Source of the DNA: an uncultured Methanobrevibacter sp.
GTDB lineage: Archaea > Methanobacteriota > Methanobacteria > Methanobacteriales > Methanobacteriaceae
Assembly (NCBI GenBank): GCA_900314635.1
Contig: OMVY01000007.1
Span: 39,179-103,178, forward strand
Direction of reading: 5' to 3'
DNA length: 64,000 nucleotides
This document shows positions 1-7,261 of this stretch, piece by piece. The notes beneath the pieces are model-generated. The model did no database searches, was not told where the DNA came from, and saw only the letters and a program-made list of their open reading frames with translations. The translations under genes were made by a program, and so were the position numbers. The stretch's first letter is position 1. Each line of letters starts with the position of its first letter.

Positions 1-352
1 TGCGAGAATTGACAATGCCGCCTACTTGAATGAAGGCCTTGCCGATGTTGATTATGTTGAAACTCCTGTTGTAAGAGATGGATGCAAGCATGTCTACCAC
101 CAGTACACAATAAAAGTTACAAATGGTAAAAGAGATGAATTGATTGAGATTCTCTCTGAGAATGGTGTAGGCAGCGGTGTTTATTATCCTATCCCACTCT
201 ACAGGCAGGGAGTATTCACAAGCAGAGGTTATGATTTAAGTCTTCCTGTAACTGAGAAAATTGTAAATGAAGTCATTTCACTTCCAATTCACCCTTCATT
301 AACTGAAGAAGACTTGGATTTAATAATTAAAACCATTAAAGAAGCATTCTAA
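1..352 (+). CDS. DegT/DnrJ/EryC1 family PLP aminotransferase, C-terminal part (partial)
   Basis: Frame 2 is open from the window edge, so this is the last ~117 codons of a gene that begins outside. The end of a DegT/DnrJ/EryC1/StrS sugar aminotransferase is recognisable: an R-x-x-NA-x-x-L helix, then a strand with KHVYHQYTIKV, a GVGSGVYYPIPLY motif and the closing segment with LPIHPSL. Family members transfer an amino group to nucleotide-linked keto-sugars for surface polysaccharide or glycan synthesis. The PLP lysine lies in the missing part. A TTG at 26 is an internal leucine codon and not a start. The exact substrate cannot be told. Confidence 0.85.
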   Translation, partial: ARIDNAAYLNEGLADVDYVETPVVRDGCKHVYHQYTIKVTNGKRDELIEILSENGVGSGVYYPIPLYRQGVFTSRGYDLSLPVTEKIVNEVISLPIHPSLTEEDLDLIIKTIKEAF

Positions 353-584
353 TTTTGAATGTTTTTTTTATAAAAAGAGTGTTTTACTTTAAAAAGAGTT
401 TTTTCAATTTTTTCTAAAAAAAGTAAATTAAAATAAATAGAGCAAATCTATTTATTTTTTCTATTTTTGAAATAACAGTTCAATGTTTTATTTAACTATT
501 TTTTTTAAATTAATCAAGAAGATAATTTATTTATTATTTTTTAATTAATCTTAGCTATTTAAATTAAAAAAATATTTATCTGGA
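353..584. other. AT-rich spacer between convergent genes
   Basis: About 230 bases of nearly pure A/T between the aminotransferase stop and the stop of the minus-strand gene. Several T runs (from about 364 and about 500) could end transcription. I see no gene or clear hairpin. Confidence 0.5.
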
Positions 585-899
585 TTATTTTTTATTCTCC
601 ATCAAGTCTTCTACTGTTTTTACCTTGGCATCAAGAGTTCTGTTTTCACGGTCGCGTCTGTCATCGACTTTTAATACGCTGTAGACTCTTCCGGGACCCA
701 TTTTAAATATTGCTTCCTGAGTGTCTTGAACAACTTTGTAAAGCTCTTCCAGGCTCTCGGTTTCCATCTGGGTTCCCATTGCGGTTAATTCGTATTTTAT
801 TCCAGAAGCCTTGATTACTTCCACGGCTTCAGCTACATATTCTCCTATTTCACTACTTTCTATTCCCATAGGAAGTATACAAAAATCTGCGGTAATCAT
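585..899 (-). CDS. MTH1187/YkoF-like thiamine-binding family protein (UPF0045)
   Basis: A 104-residue protein of the MTH1187 (UPF0045) family. It starts MITADFCILPMG, has the family's central KYELTAMGTQMETES segment, and ends in a helix. Family members are small ferredoxin-like proteins that assemble as tetramers, and several bind thiamine or a pyrimidine precursor. The length is normal for the family. It stands alone, in opposite orientation to both neighbours, and no strong Shine-Dalgarno sequence is visible before the ATG at 899. The binding role is inferred from the family. Confidence 0.8.
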   Translation of the reverse strand: MITADFCILPMGIESSEIGEYVAEAVEVIKASGIKYELTAMGTQMETESLEELYKVVQDTQEAIFKMGPGRVYSVLKVDDRRDRENRTLDAKVKTVEDLMENKK

Positions 900-1092
900 G
901 ATTATTATTTTTTACTTGACAACATATAGATTTTTTGTTATTTACAGAATTGAGTTAAATGGGCCGATGTTTTGATAATTCTCATTTTTATAAAAAAATC
1001 TATGATTTTGGAATCTGCTTTCATATTCTAAAGTTTTTTATATTTTCAAAAATAATATAATTGTGATTGATTAAATTAATCACAAAAATTCA

Positions 1093-1170
1093 TTTTGGAG
1101 TTAAAATATGATACTCTGTGATTGATGGAATTGGTTTAATACAAAAATATTATTTTGGAGTTAAAATATG
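1093..1170 (+). promoter_or_regulatory. Duplicated leader with a five-codon upstream ORF
   Basis: The segment TTTTGGAGTTAAAATATG occurs at 1093-1110 and again exactly 60 bases later at 1153-1170, where its ATG is the start of the thiolase gene. Sequence before each copy is also similar (GTGATTGAT, then TTAAT and CACAAAAAT or TACAAAAAT). The upstream copy has its own Shine-Dalgarno (GGAG) and ATG and encodes only M-I-L-C-D before TGA at 1123-1125. Confidence 0.7.
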
Positions 1171-2013
1171 AAAATCGAGAAAGAGGAATTTAATAAAAAG
1201 ATTTTTTCAAGAATAAACAGATTGATTGATGACTATCAATTGATCAAGGAGGAAGAAAAAATAGCTGTTGCTCTTTCTGGTGGAAAAGACAGTGTTTTAA
1301 CTCTGCATGCCTTGCATGATTATCAAATGAATGCTGATTTTGATTTCGATCTTTTAGCTATTTCCGTTGATGAGGGGATAGAGGGATATCGCCAGCATGG
1401 AATAGATTCAGCAGTTCGAAACGCCGAGCTTCTGGATATTCCCCTTATTCAAAAATCATTCAAATGCGAGGAGGGCTTTGCTCTGGATGATATTTATTCC
1501 AATTTCAAAAGCGCTTGCATTCCCTGCGGTGTATTCAGGCGCACTATTTTAAATAAAACAGCATATGATGTAGGGGCTGACAAGATAGCTACCGGACATA
1601 ATCTTGATGATGAAATACAATCCTTTCTAATGAGCTTTTCAAGGGGAGATACAGTGAAGTTCTCCAAGTTCGGACCTGAGCTGGAGCAGATTCATGAAAA
1701 GCTTGTGCCTAGAATCAAGCCCCTTTGGAATACTCCTGAGAAGGATGTTGGAACATGGGCTGTTTTAAATGGCATAGACATACATCTGGCGGAGTGTCCA
1801 TACTCCAGCCTGTCTCTTAGGGCTAAAATCAAGGAGTTTCTGAATAATACCGAATCAAAGCATCCTGGAACCAAGGAGAATGTGATGAATTCATTCATAA
1901 AGATTCTGGATGTCGAAGCGACTTCAACGGTTCTTAATGAATGTGAAAACTGTGGAGAACCAACATCAGGCAGGATATGCAAAGCCTGTGAGATTAGAGA
2001 AACAATTGCATAA
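1168..2013 (+). CDS. PP-loop tRNA 2-thiolation enzyme, CTU1/NcsA/TtuA type (TIGR00269 family)
   Basis: A 281-residue adenylating PP-loop protein. The ATP-binding motif SGGKDS is at about residues 36-41. The central C-I-P-C-G-V-F-R-R motif and the following ATGHNLDDE motif are typical of the CTU1/NcsA/TtuA group, which thiolates U34 or U54 in tRNA. A C-terminal zinc ribbon (CENCGEPTSGRICKAC) is present. The N-terminal CxxC zinc pair found in many relatives is absent: the protein begins MKIEKEEF. The start is set by GGAG 10 bases upstream. A decayed copy of its last ~35 codons lies at 2821-2962. Whether position 34 or 54 is the target cannot be told from sequence. Confidence 0.82.
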   Translation: MKIEKEEFNKKIFSRINRLIDDYQLIKEEEKIAVALSGGKDSVLTLHALHDYQMNADFDFDLLAISVDEGIEGYRQHGIDSAVRNAELLDIPLIQKSFKCEEGFALDDIYSNFKSACIPCGVFRRTILNKTAYDVGADKIATGHNLDDEIQSFLMSFSRGDTVKFSKFGPELEQIHEKLVPRIKPLWNTPEKDVGTWAVLNGIDIHLAECPYSSLSLRAKIKEFLNNTESKHPGTKENVMNSFIKILDVEATSTVLNECENCGEPTSGRICKACEIRETIA

Positions 2014-2039
2014 AAAATTGCCCGTGAATTAAAATTTTA

Positions 2040-2077
2040 TGTTCGTTTTATATCTACATAACGAAATAATTTTAAAG
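2040..2077. repeat. TTCGTT/AACGAA repeat element, copy 1
   Basis: A ~36-base element that begins TTCGTTTTATAT, ends ACATAACGAA and is followed by ATAATTTTAAA. Its ends are a 6 bp inverted repeat. Near-identical copies lie at 3402-3437 and 5377-5412, and a degenerate one at 2930-2962. This copy sits just after the thiolase stop codon. Confidence 0.75.
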
Positions 2078-2130
2078 TAGATGAAATTAGCAATTTTTTG
2101 TTCATTATTAACCTGCATTAACTTTAATAT

Positions 2131-2604
2131 CTATTTTTTAACGGTCCCAATCAGTGTTCCATCGATAATGCAGTCAAAATCAACTTTATCTGGCCAATCT
2201 GCTTTTTCAAACATGTCCATAAAGCAGACTCCAATTATTTTGCCGTCATCCTTTAGGATTTCATCAACCAAAGCATTCAGCTCATCGGTGTCAACATCAT
2301 ATTTCGGCATTGACAAACCACCCAGCAGCACTACAATATCAGAGTCGTGAGGGTCTGACACCTCATCTTTTAAAACCATTGCATAAGGTTTTGACTCAAA
2401 CTGATGGCAATCGCCAATGTCCAAGAGAGGAATGAAATGATTTTGCTTATCTCTAACGACATTTGTTAGAAATTCTGCAAATGGTGTGCAAACGCTCGGA
2501 GAACCAATGAAAGTAATCTTTTCAGCATCTCCAACTTCTTCTTTAAATGCTACAAGTTGTCCGTTCAAACCTTTCCATTCTTTAACATCTTCCATGTAAA
2601 TCAC
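2131..2604 (-). CDS. DUF2124-like archaeal protein
   Basis: A 157-residue soluble protein that I place with the archaeal DUF2124 family, on general resemblance: a beta-strand with ITFIGSPSVCTPFAEFL, then DIVVLLGGLSMPKYDVD, then KIIGVCFMDMFEKADW. These look like alternating strands and glycine loops of a Rossmann-like fold. No catalytic function is known to me. The start could be the ATG at 2604 or the ATG at 2595 (MEDVKEW). It is convergent with the thiolase gene and lies between two scarred segments. Confidence 0.6.
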   Translation of the reverse strand: MIYMEDVKEWKGLNGQLVAFKEEVGDAEKITFIGSPSVCTPFAEFLTNVVRDKQNHFIPLLDIGDCHQFESKPYAMVLKDEVSDPHDSDIVVLLGGLSMPKYDVDTDELNALVDEILKDDGKIIGVCFMDMFEKADWPDKVDFDCIIDGTLIGTVKK

Positions 2605-2616
2605 CTAATATTATCA

Positions 2617-2820
2617 TTAAATAAAAACCATCTCTTAATATAGTGTCTTTTAAATTATCCTAATTTGATAATACATTATTTGTTGATTATTATACTTAAT
2701 TGTTGAATAATTTTTGTCTAAAATTTTAGAAGAGAGCAACTTTCGAACATCTAGTTTTAGGTAAGTTTCTTATCCAAATCCTCCAGAGAAACCTGCTTAT
2801 GATTTATCAAAGTAAACCAC
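2617..2820 (-). pseudogene. Remnant copy of the 3' part of cas1
   Basis: This noncoding stretch matches the 3' part of cas1 (about 5529-5763) in the same orientation. Shared blocks include ATAAAAACCATC, GTCTTTTAAATTATCC, TTTGATAATACATTATTTG, AAAATTTTAGAAGAGAGCAA, ACATCTAGTTTTAG and AACCTGCTTATGATTTATCA. Relative to cas1 it has lost blocks, including the bases between TTATCC and TAATTTGATA and four bases near 2762, so it cannot be translated in one frame. It joins directly to the thiolase remnant at 2821. Confidence 0.85.
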
Positions 2821-2962
2821 TGTTCTTATGAATGTGAAAAATGAGGGAAACCAAATCCGGCAGGATATGCAAAGCCTGTGAAATCAGAGAAACAATTGCA
2901 TAAAAAATGGCCGTGACATTGAAATTTTATGTTAGTTTTAATCAAATAACTAAATAATTTTA
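2821..2962 (+). pseudogene. Remnant copy of the thiolase 3' end and its downstream repeat
   Basis: This stretch matches about 1926-2077: GTTCTTATGAATGTGAAAA, GGCAGGATATGCAAAGCCTG and AGAGAAACAATTGCATAAAA, then the untranslated tail with a decayed repeat element (TTAGTTTTAATC to ACTAAATAATTTTAA). Small insertions and deletions destroy the frame. It keeps the bases beyond the stop codon, so the duplication was of DNA and not of a gene alone. Confidence 0.88.
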
Positions 2963-3294
2963 ATCCCCCTTTAAATTCTTAAGGGCATCGGCATTGTTTT
3001 CAAAGATCATTGCAACTTTATCGCATGTTTCAAGTTCTGCACAATCAGCACAGCTTTCATATTCCCTTTCTAAGGCACATTGTCTAATTGGACAAATTGG
3101 ATCACAGAATATGGTCTTTACGCCTTCAATTCTGCAACCGGTACAGTTTATCATTTCGGGGGTAATGTCTATATCATTCGTTCACTCCAAAGTTTTGAAA
3201 CTTTAGTGCGCAATTCATTGTCATCATTAATTATTGCAATGCGAGCTTCACAAGTTTCACAATCCAATCCACAGTATCCAATAAGTTCCTTCAT
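2960..3294 (-). pseudogene. DUF3795-type cysteine-rich protein, interrupted by a frameshift
   Basis: Two minus-strand pieces form one ~111-residue cysteine-rich protein. The first runs from ATG at 3292-3294 (MKELIGYCGLDCETCEARIA) to LWSE, where the frame hits a stop. The second (INCTGCRIEG to NADALKNLKGD) is in a neighbouring frame. One extra base near 3177-3181 would join them as LWSE-TNDIDITPE-MINCTGC. The CGLDC-x2-C and CTGC-x-IEG motifs with later paired cysteines are typical of DUF3795, a small predicted zinc- or metal-binding family of unknown role. The break may be a real mutation or a sequencing error; the decayed neighbourhood favours a real one. Confidence 0.72.
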
Positions 3295-4212
3295 AAGTTT
3301 CCTTCCCTTTTTGTTTTTTTATTTATTTTTATATCTTTAGAGTTTTATTTTTTAATTTATTTATCCTTTTTTCTTTTTTTATCCCATTAATTATATGGTT
3401 CGTTTTATATTAACATAACGAAATAATTTTAAACTCAAATAGGTCTGATGCAATTTTTGCAAGTATTATGACTTTTGTTTTATTACTTGTTAGTATTTTG
3501 GTTTTTTTAAATAGTAATTTAATTAACTTAATTTTAGTTCTTATTTCTTCAATAATTAATTTTATTGTATTTATTCCACATACCTTGAAATAATTAATAA
3601 GTGGTTAAGTGTAATTTATTTTTGATAAGGTGTATATATTCTTTGATATTTAATTATTAAATCATGGTTTTTTCTTAAAAAACTTTAATTTATTAATTAA
3701 ATAGTAAATATTTTTTAGATAAATTTATTAAATTGGTTTAAAATCATTAAATTTAGAGTAAATTTTATTTTAGTTATAAATAAGTAGTTTTAGAAAATTT
3801 TATTTTTAAACTTTTGTTGAAATACTTAAAATTTTTATAAATAAGCTTTCTTAAAATTGATTTTCAAGTTTTAGCTACTTGTTTAAATTTTTATAAAAAA
3901 TAGTTTTCAACAGACTTAATTTTTAAATAAAATAGCTTTTTAATAAGTCTAATTTTTATATTTTTAAATGAGGTTAATTTATAGATATCAATTTCTTTTT
4001 AATAATTATCACATATATTTTATATTCTCTTGATTTAATTATTGTCTTTGATTAATTTTTATGAATGTTGTTTAATTATTTCTATTTTTTTTAAATAATT
4101 TTATACAGTTAAATAATATTTTTTTAATTCTTATTTGTCTGATTAATTTTATATATTATGAGAATATACATATTTATATTTAAATTATTTTGATTTTTGT
4201 GTTAGTGGTATA
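3295..4212. other. 918-base AT-rich spacer with a repeat copy
   Basis: No gene is visible. The stretch is almost entirely A/T and holds the second TTCGTT/AACGAA element (3402-3437). Around 3780-3960 are loosely repeated blocks of the type AAATTTTTATAAATAAG and AATTTTTATAAAAAATAG. Immediately before the acyltransferase, TTTATATATTATGAG (about 4149) could be a TATA box. Confidence 0.5.
3402..3437. repeat. TTCGTT/AACGAA repeat element, copy 3
   Basis: Same element as at 2040-2077, with TTAACAT in place of CTACAT in its centre. It forms a direct repeat with the copy at 5377-5412, so the acyltransferase gene lies between two essentially identical copies. Confidence 0.75.
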
Positions 4213-5358
4213 ATGTCTTTTTTAAAAGTTTCAGATAAATATATTCCATCTATTCCCTTTTCAAATATTTCTAAAAGGATTCCAAAAAGAAGAATTGCAT
4301 TCATTGATGAATTACGTGCTATAAGTATAATGTCTCTTGTTCTTATTAATACATCAACTTTATTAAATCATAAAGGTGTTTTTACTTATGAGGAATATGT
4401 TTTATTTTCAACTATGGCTTTTGGTGTACCTATATTTTTAATGCTTCTTGGAACATTAATGTTAGAAAGAGATTATTATGATGATATTCCAAAGTTTCTT
4501 AAAGGTAGATTTATGCGTATTGTAATTCCATTTTTAGTATGGAACACAGTTATTGCCCTTGTTTATACTTATTATCATGGAAATTTAACATTTAGTTTAT
4601 CTGGATTAGGAGCATTTTCTAGAACTTTTGGTTTGCAACATTGGTATGCATGGATGTTAATTGGTATTTATTTGTCTTTACCAATTTTTAATTCTTATAT
4701 TAAGGAAACTAAAGTTTATGGTGCTAAATATTTTTTAGTTTTATCATTTCTTGCAGTAATTATTTATCAAGCTTTAGAAATTTTTAATACTCCTACTTAC
4801 TTTAATTTAACTTTCTTTATTGGTCCAATAATATATTTGTTCTTAGGTTATTATTTAGATCATAAGGAATTTAATTTAAGTTCTAATAAGTTAATTTGGA
4901 TTGGTTTATTATTATTTATTACTACAACTACATTTATTATATATTTTGATATATTTCATAATGGATTTCAAAAAACAGTTTTCTTACATCATTATAATTT
5001 TTATACACGTTCTTATATGGATGTAAGTTTGGTTGTTATACTTCAAGCTACTGGAGTATTTTTATTCTGGAAATATATTAATTTTGATAGTACTAAAGGT
5101 TTATTTAAGAAATTTGCATTATTATTTAAAAAACCATTAATTAGTGTAGGTATTAAATCAATAAGTAGATCTTGTTATGGTATTTATTTAACTCATCAAA
5201 CAATGTTACTTATAATATTCCTTCTTGTTGATGTTAATTATTTCAATGCATATTATTGGAATTTTTTACTTGCATTTCTTACATTTGTTAGTAGTTGGGG
5301 TTTAATTACTGTTCTTAGAAAATTAGGTATTCCTGGTTACTTTATTGGTTATGACTAA
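4213..5358 (+). CDS. Acyltransferase 3 family membrane protein
   Basis: A 381-residue polytopic membrane protein of the acyltransferase_3 (OafA/WecH-like) family. After a short basic N-terminus comes FIDELRAISIMSLVLINTS, the usual first membrane helix. Then come a KGRFMRIVIPFLVWN segment, an HWYAWMLIGIYLSLPIF segment and about ten hydrophobic helices in all, ending near YGIYLTHQ. Such enzymes add acetyl or other acyl groups to cell-surface glycans. The gene uses strongly A/T-ending codons, is flanked by direct repeats, and sits alone in noncoding DNA, which suggests acquisition. Substrate unknown. Confidence 0.85.
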   Translation: MSFLKVSDKYIPSIPFSNISKRIPKRRIAFIDELRAISIMSLVLINTSTLLNHKGVFTYEEYVLFSTMAFGVPIFLMLLGTLMLERDYYDDIPKFLKGRFMRIVIPFLVWNTVIALVYTYYHGNLTFSLSGLGAFSRTFGLQHWYAWMLIGIYLSLPIFNSYIKETKVYGAKYFLVLSFLAVIIYQALEIFNTPTYFNLTFFIGPIIYLFLGYYLDHKEFNLSSNKLIWIGLLLFITTTTFIIYFDIFHNGFQKTVFLHHYNFYTRSYMDVSLVVILQATGVFLFWKYINFDSTKGLFKKFALLFKKPLISVGIKSISRSCYGIYLTHQTMLLIIFLLVDVNYFNAYYWNFLLAFLTFVSSWGLITVLRKLGIPGYFIGYD

Positions 5359-5376
5359 TTTCATAACTTATATTTT

Positions 5377-5412
5377 GTTCGTTTTATATTAACATAACGA
5401 AATAATTTTAAA
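5377..5412. repeat. TTCGTT/AACGAA repeat element, copy 4
   Basis: Practically identical to the copy at 3402-3437. It lies 18 bases after the acyltransferase stop codon and about 110 bases past the cas1 stop on the opposite strand. Confidence 0.75.
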
Positions 5413-5521
5413 CCCTAAAATGTTGCTTGTTTTTAAAAATTAAAAGATTTGAAGAAAATAAATTAAAAAGAAGCCCAAAGGAAGTCTTTACAGTGCACGT
5501 TTTTCATACAGACTTCCAAAT

Positions 5522-6571
5522 TTACCATCTTAAATAAAAACCATCATATTTTTTATCATACAATATGGCGTCTTTTAAATTATCCGCTTGCATTCTAATA
5601 ATTTGATAATACATTATTTGTTGATCATTATACTTAATTGTTGAATATATTTTGTCTAAAATTTTAGAAGAGAGCAACTTTAGAACATCTAGTTTTAGGG
5701 AGTTGTTTCTCTTATCCAAATCCTTCAGAGAAACCTGCTTATGATTTATCAAAGTAAAAACCACCTTATCCACCAATTGCTGTCGGAATTCTTCCATCAA
5801 ATCATAAGTTAAACTGGTCCTATTTGGCATGTCGAAATGTAGGAAACCACAGTATGGATCTAATCCAGATAATAGGATATTTTTAGTAACTTCAGATTCC
5901 AGAATAGCATATCCATAATTCAGCATTGAATTCACCAAATCATCAGCATTTCTTTGTCTGTTATCAAAATCGAATTCGGGAGGTAAGATATTGCGAACTC
6001 CATTCCAATATTCTATTGATGCCTTTCCTTCAATCCCCATGATTTGCATCCTTGTTTTCTTAAAAAAATTCTCATTCAAAGATAAATCATCCAATTCATT
6101 AATGCAATCATTTATTTTAATCTCGCTGATTTTAACTGATTCCAATTTTTTATTCTTATTCAAAGTTTTTAAAGTATATCTCTGATTGGAAATTTTAGAT
6201 TTAATCAATTCTCTTGCTATTTCAAGACCATTAAAAGATTCACTTAATAAATATTGCTTTCTCTTCAATTCAATGTTATTCTGATTTGGAGATTCTAAAA
6301 TATAATTAAAATTTCCATAATAATCCATGGAGACTAACTTGACATTATTATTTGCAATTAAATTTAATGCATCAAAGCTTATTGAACCTTTCCCAATAAT
6401 TAAAATATCCGAAATGTCTTGAATTTTGATATTTTCAATTTCTTCATCCTTTTCCTTTATTACTAACCTATTGGATTTCTTATGTATGGATTTATTGAAT
6501 CCTTCTATTACTAACTTCATATTAATCAAATCACATAATAAATACTTTTTAGTATATGATACTCTTATCAT
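5522..6571 (-). CDS. cas1: CRISPR adaptation integrase Cas1
   Basis: A 349-residue Cas1, the metal-dependent integrase that inserts spacers into CRISPR arrays together with Cas2. The N-terminal beta domain contains the LVIKEKDEEIENIKIQDISDI region. The catalytic glutamate lies in GKASIEYWNGV. The helical domain has GLDPYCGFLHFDMPNRTSL with the catalytic histidine, followed by YDLMEEFRQ with the acidic metal ligands. The start codon overlaps the cas2 stop by four bases (ATGA), so the two are translationally coupled; an internal methionine at residue 18 is an alternative start. No array or other cas gene is near. A decayed copy of its 3' part is at 2617-2820. Confidence 0.9.
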   Translation of the reverse strand: MIRVSYTKKYLLCDLINMKLVIEGFNKSIHKKSNRLVIKEKDEEIENIKIQDISDILIIGKGSISFDALNLIANNNVKLVSMDYYGNFNYILESPNQNNIELKRKQYLLSESFNGLEIARELIKSKISNQRYTLKTLNKNKKLESVKISEIKINDCINELDDLSLNENFFKKTRMQIMGIEGKASIEYWNGVRNILPPEFDFDNRQRNADDLVNSMLNYGYAILESEVTKNILLSGLDPYCGFLHFDMPNRTSLTYDLMEEFRQQLVDKVVFTLINHKQVSLKDLDKRNNSLKLDVLKLLSSKILDKIYSTIKYNDQQIMYYQIIRMQADNLKDAILYDKKYDGFYLRW

Positions 6572-6843
6572 AAAATTTTAAAATACTCTTTTTCAAAGTT
6601 AATCTCACAACCGTATACCTCTTTTTTCATATAACAACTATTGCATATGGGAAATAGTATCAAACTGTCCTTTTCTTTAATAAGTTCACTAATTTTGGAT
6701 TTTAGTTCAGCAATCTCAACTTTATTAAGATTTCCACAGAAACAGTGATTTTGTATTTGCTTGAAGCCAAAATATCTAAGAGTATCTTGAACTTTTTCCA
6801 TATTTGTTTTAAATTTAATTTCAAGAATGATTAAATATTCCAT
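6568..6843 (-). CDS. cas2: CRISPR-associated Cas2 family protein (divergent)
   Basis: A 91-residue protein directly upstream of cas1 and overlapping it by four bases. Size, position and the segment KVQDTLRYFGFKQIQNHCFCG fit the Cas2 ferredoxin-like fold, where a first strand is followed by a helix ending in a phenylalanine-glycine turn. The usual aspartate at the end of the first strand is not visible: the strand reads YLIILEIKF. The C-terminal part has an extra FPICNSCYMKKEVYGC segment with clustered cysteines. In known systems Cas2 is a structural bridge in the Cas1-Cas2 complex, so loss of the acidic residue need not abolish function. Confidence 0.75.
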   Translation of the reverse strand: MEYLIILEIKFKTNMEKVQDTLRYFGFKQIQNHCFCGNLNKVEIAELKSKISELIKEKDSLILFPICNSCYMKKEVYGCEINFEKEYFKIL

Positions 6844-7261
6844 AAGGAATAATATGGTTTTAAAGTTTATATTTTTAAGTAAAAATAAGAATCACAGGTT
6901 TTAGAGTTTATATTTTTAAGTCAAATTAGTTCTGTGCAACTTTTGACATTGTTAATTATGAATAAAATATAAAAGAATAAGGTAAAACTACTATAATAAA
7001 CTAGTATTTATGAATAGTATTAAAATTTTTTTACTAGGTCCCATCTTTAATTAATTGGATAGTGGAGTCAACCAATAGTAAAATTTTTAAAAAATTTTAC
7101 TCTTTAAATTAAAAATAGATTCAAATGGACATTATTTTAAAGAAAATCTTTCATTTTGTTGCACGCTCTTTATTAAGAACTACTTGAAAAATACCAAATA
7201 AGTGGAAATATAATTCCACTCTTTTTTTTAAATTTATATAAAAGATTCGTAAAAATCAAAA
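6844..7261. other. 418-base structured spacer; possible small RNA region
   Basis: No protein gene is seen. A 24-base motif (GTTTTA-R-AGTTTATATTTTTAAGT) occurs twice near 6856 and 6899, just upstream of cas2. Further on is a 12 bp perfect inverted repeat, AGTAAAATTTTT at 7077-7088 with AAAAATTTTACT at 7090-7101. At 7201-7220, AGTGGAA and TTCCACT are separated by ATATAA and followed by CTTTTTTTT, which resembles a plus-strand terminator although no plus-strand gene precedes it. I see no CRISPR repeat-spacer pattern. Confidence 0.5.
7201..7229 (+). terminator. Hairpin plus T-run, candidate terminator
   Basis: A 7 bp stem (AGTGGAA/TTCCACT) with a 6-base loop is followed directly by C and eight T. 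The T-run is on the plus strand, facing away from the minus-strand exchanger gene, so it would end a transcript from 6850-7200 rather than that gene. Confidence 0.45.

Noticed and set aside
2081..3340. Plus-strand reading frames at 2081-2350, 2994-3206 and 3080-3340
   Set aside because: They lie opposite the DUF2124 and DUF3795 genes, have no ribosome-binding sites and resemble no protein; they are shadows of the minus-strand genes.
5522..6843. Casposon
   Set aside because: No family B DNA polymerase, helix-turn-helix gene or terminal inverted repeats of casposon type are near. Cas1 is coupled to a Cas2, as in CRISPR modules.
7020..7080. tRNA-like stretch (GGTCCCATC ... GGAGTC)
   Set aside because: No acceptor stem or T-loop consensus can be formed; the region was kept only as a possible noncoding RNA.
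6844..7261. CRISPR array next to cas1-cas2
   Set aside because: I looked for regularly spaced 28-37 base repeats on both sides of the pair. Only a 24-base motif occurring twice with a short gap is present, which is too few and too short-spaced to be an array.
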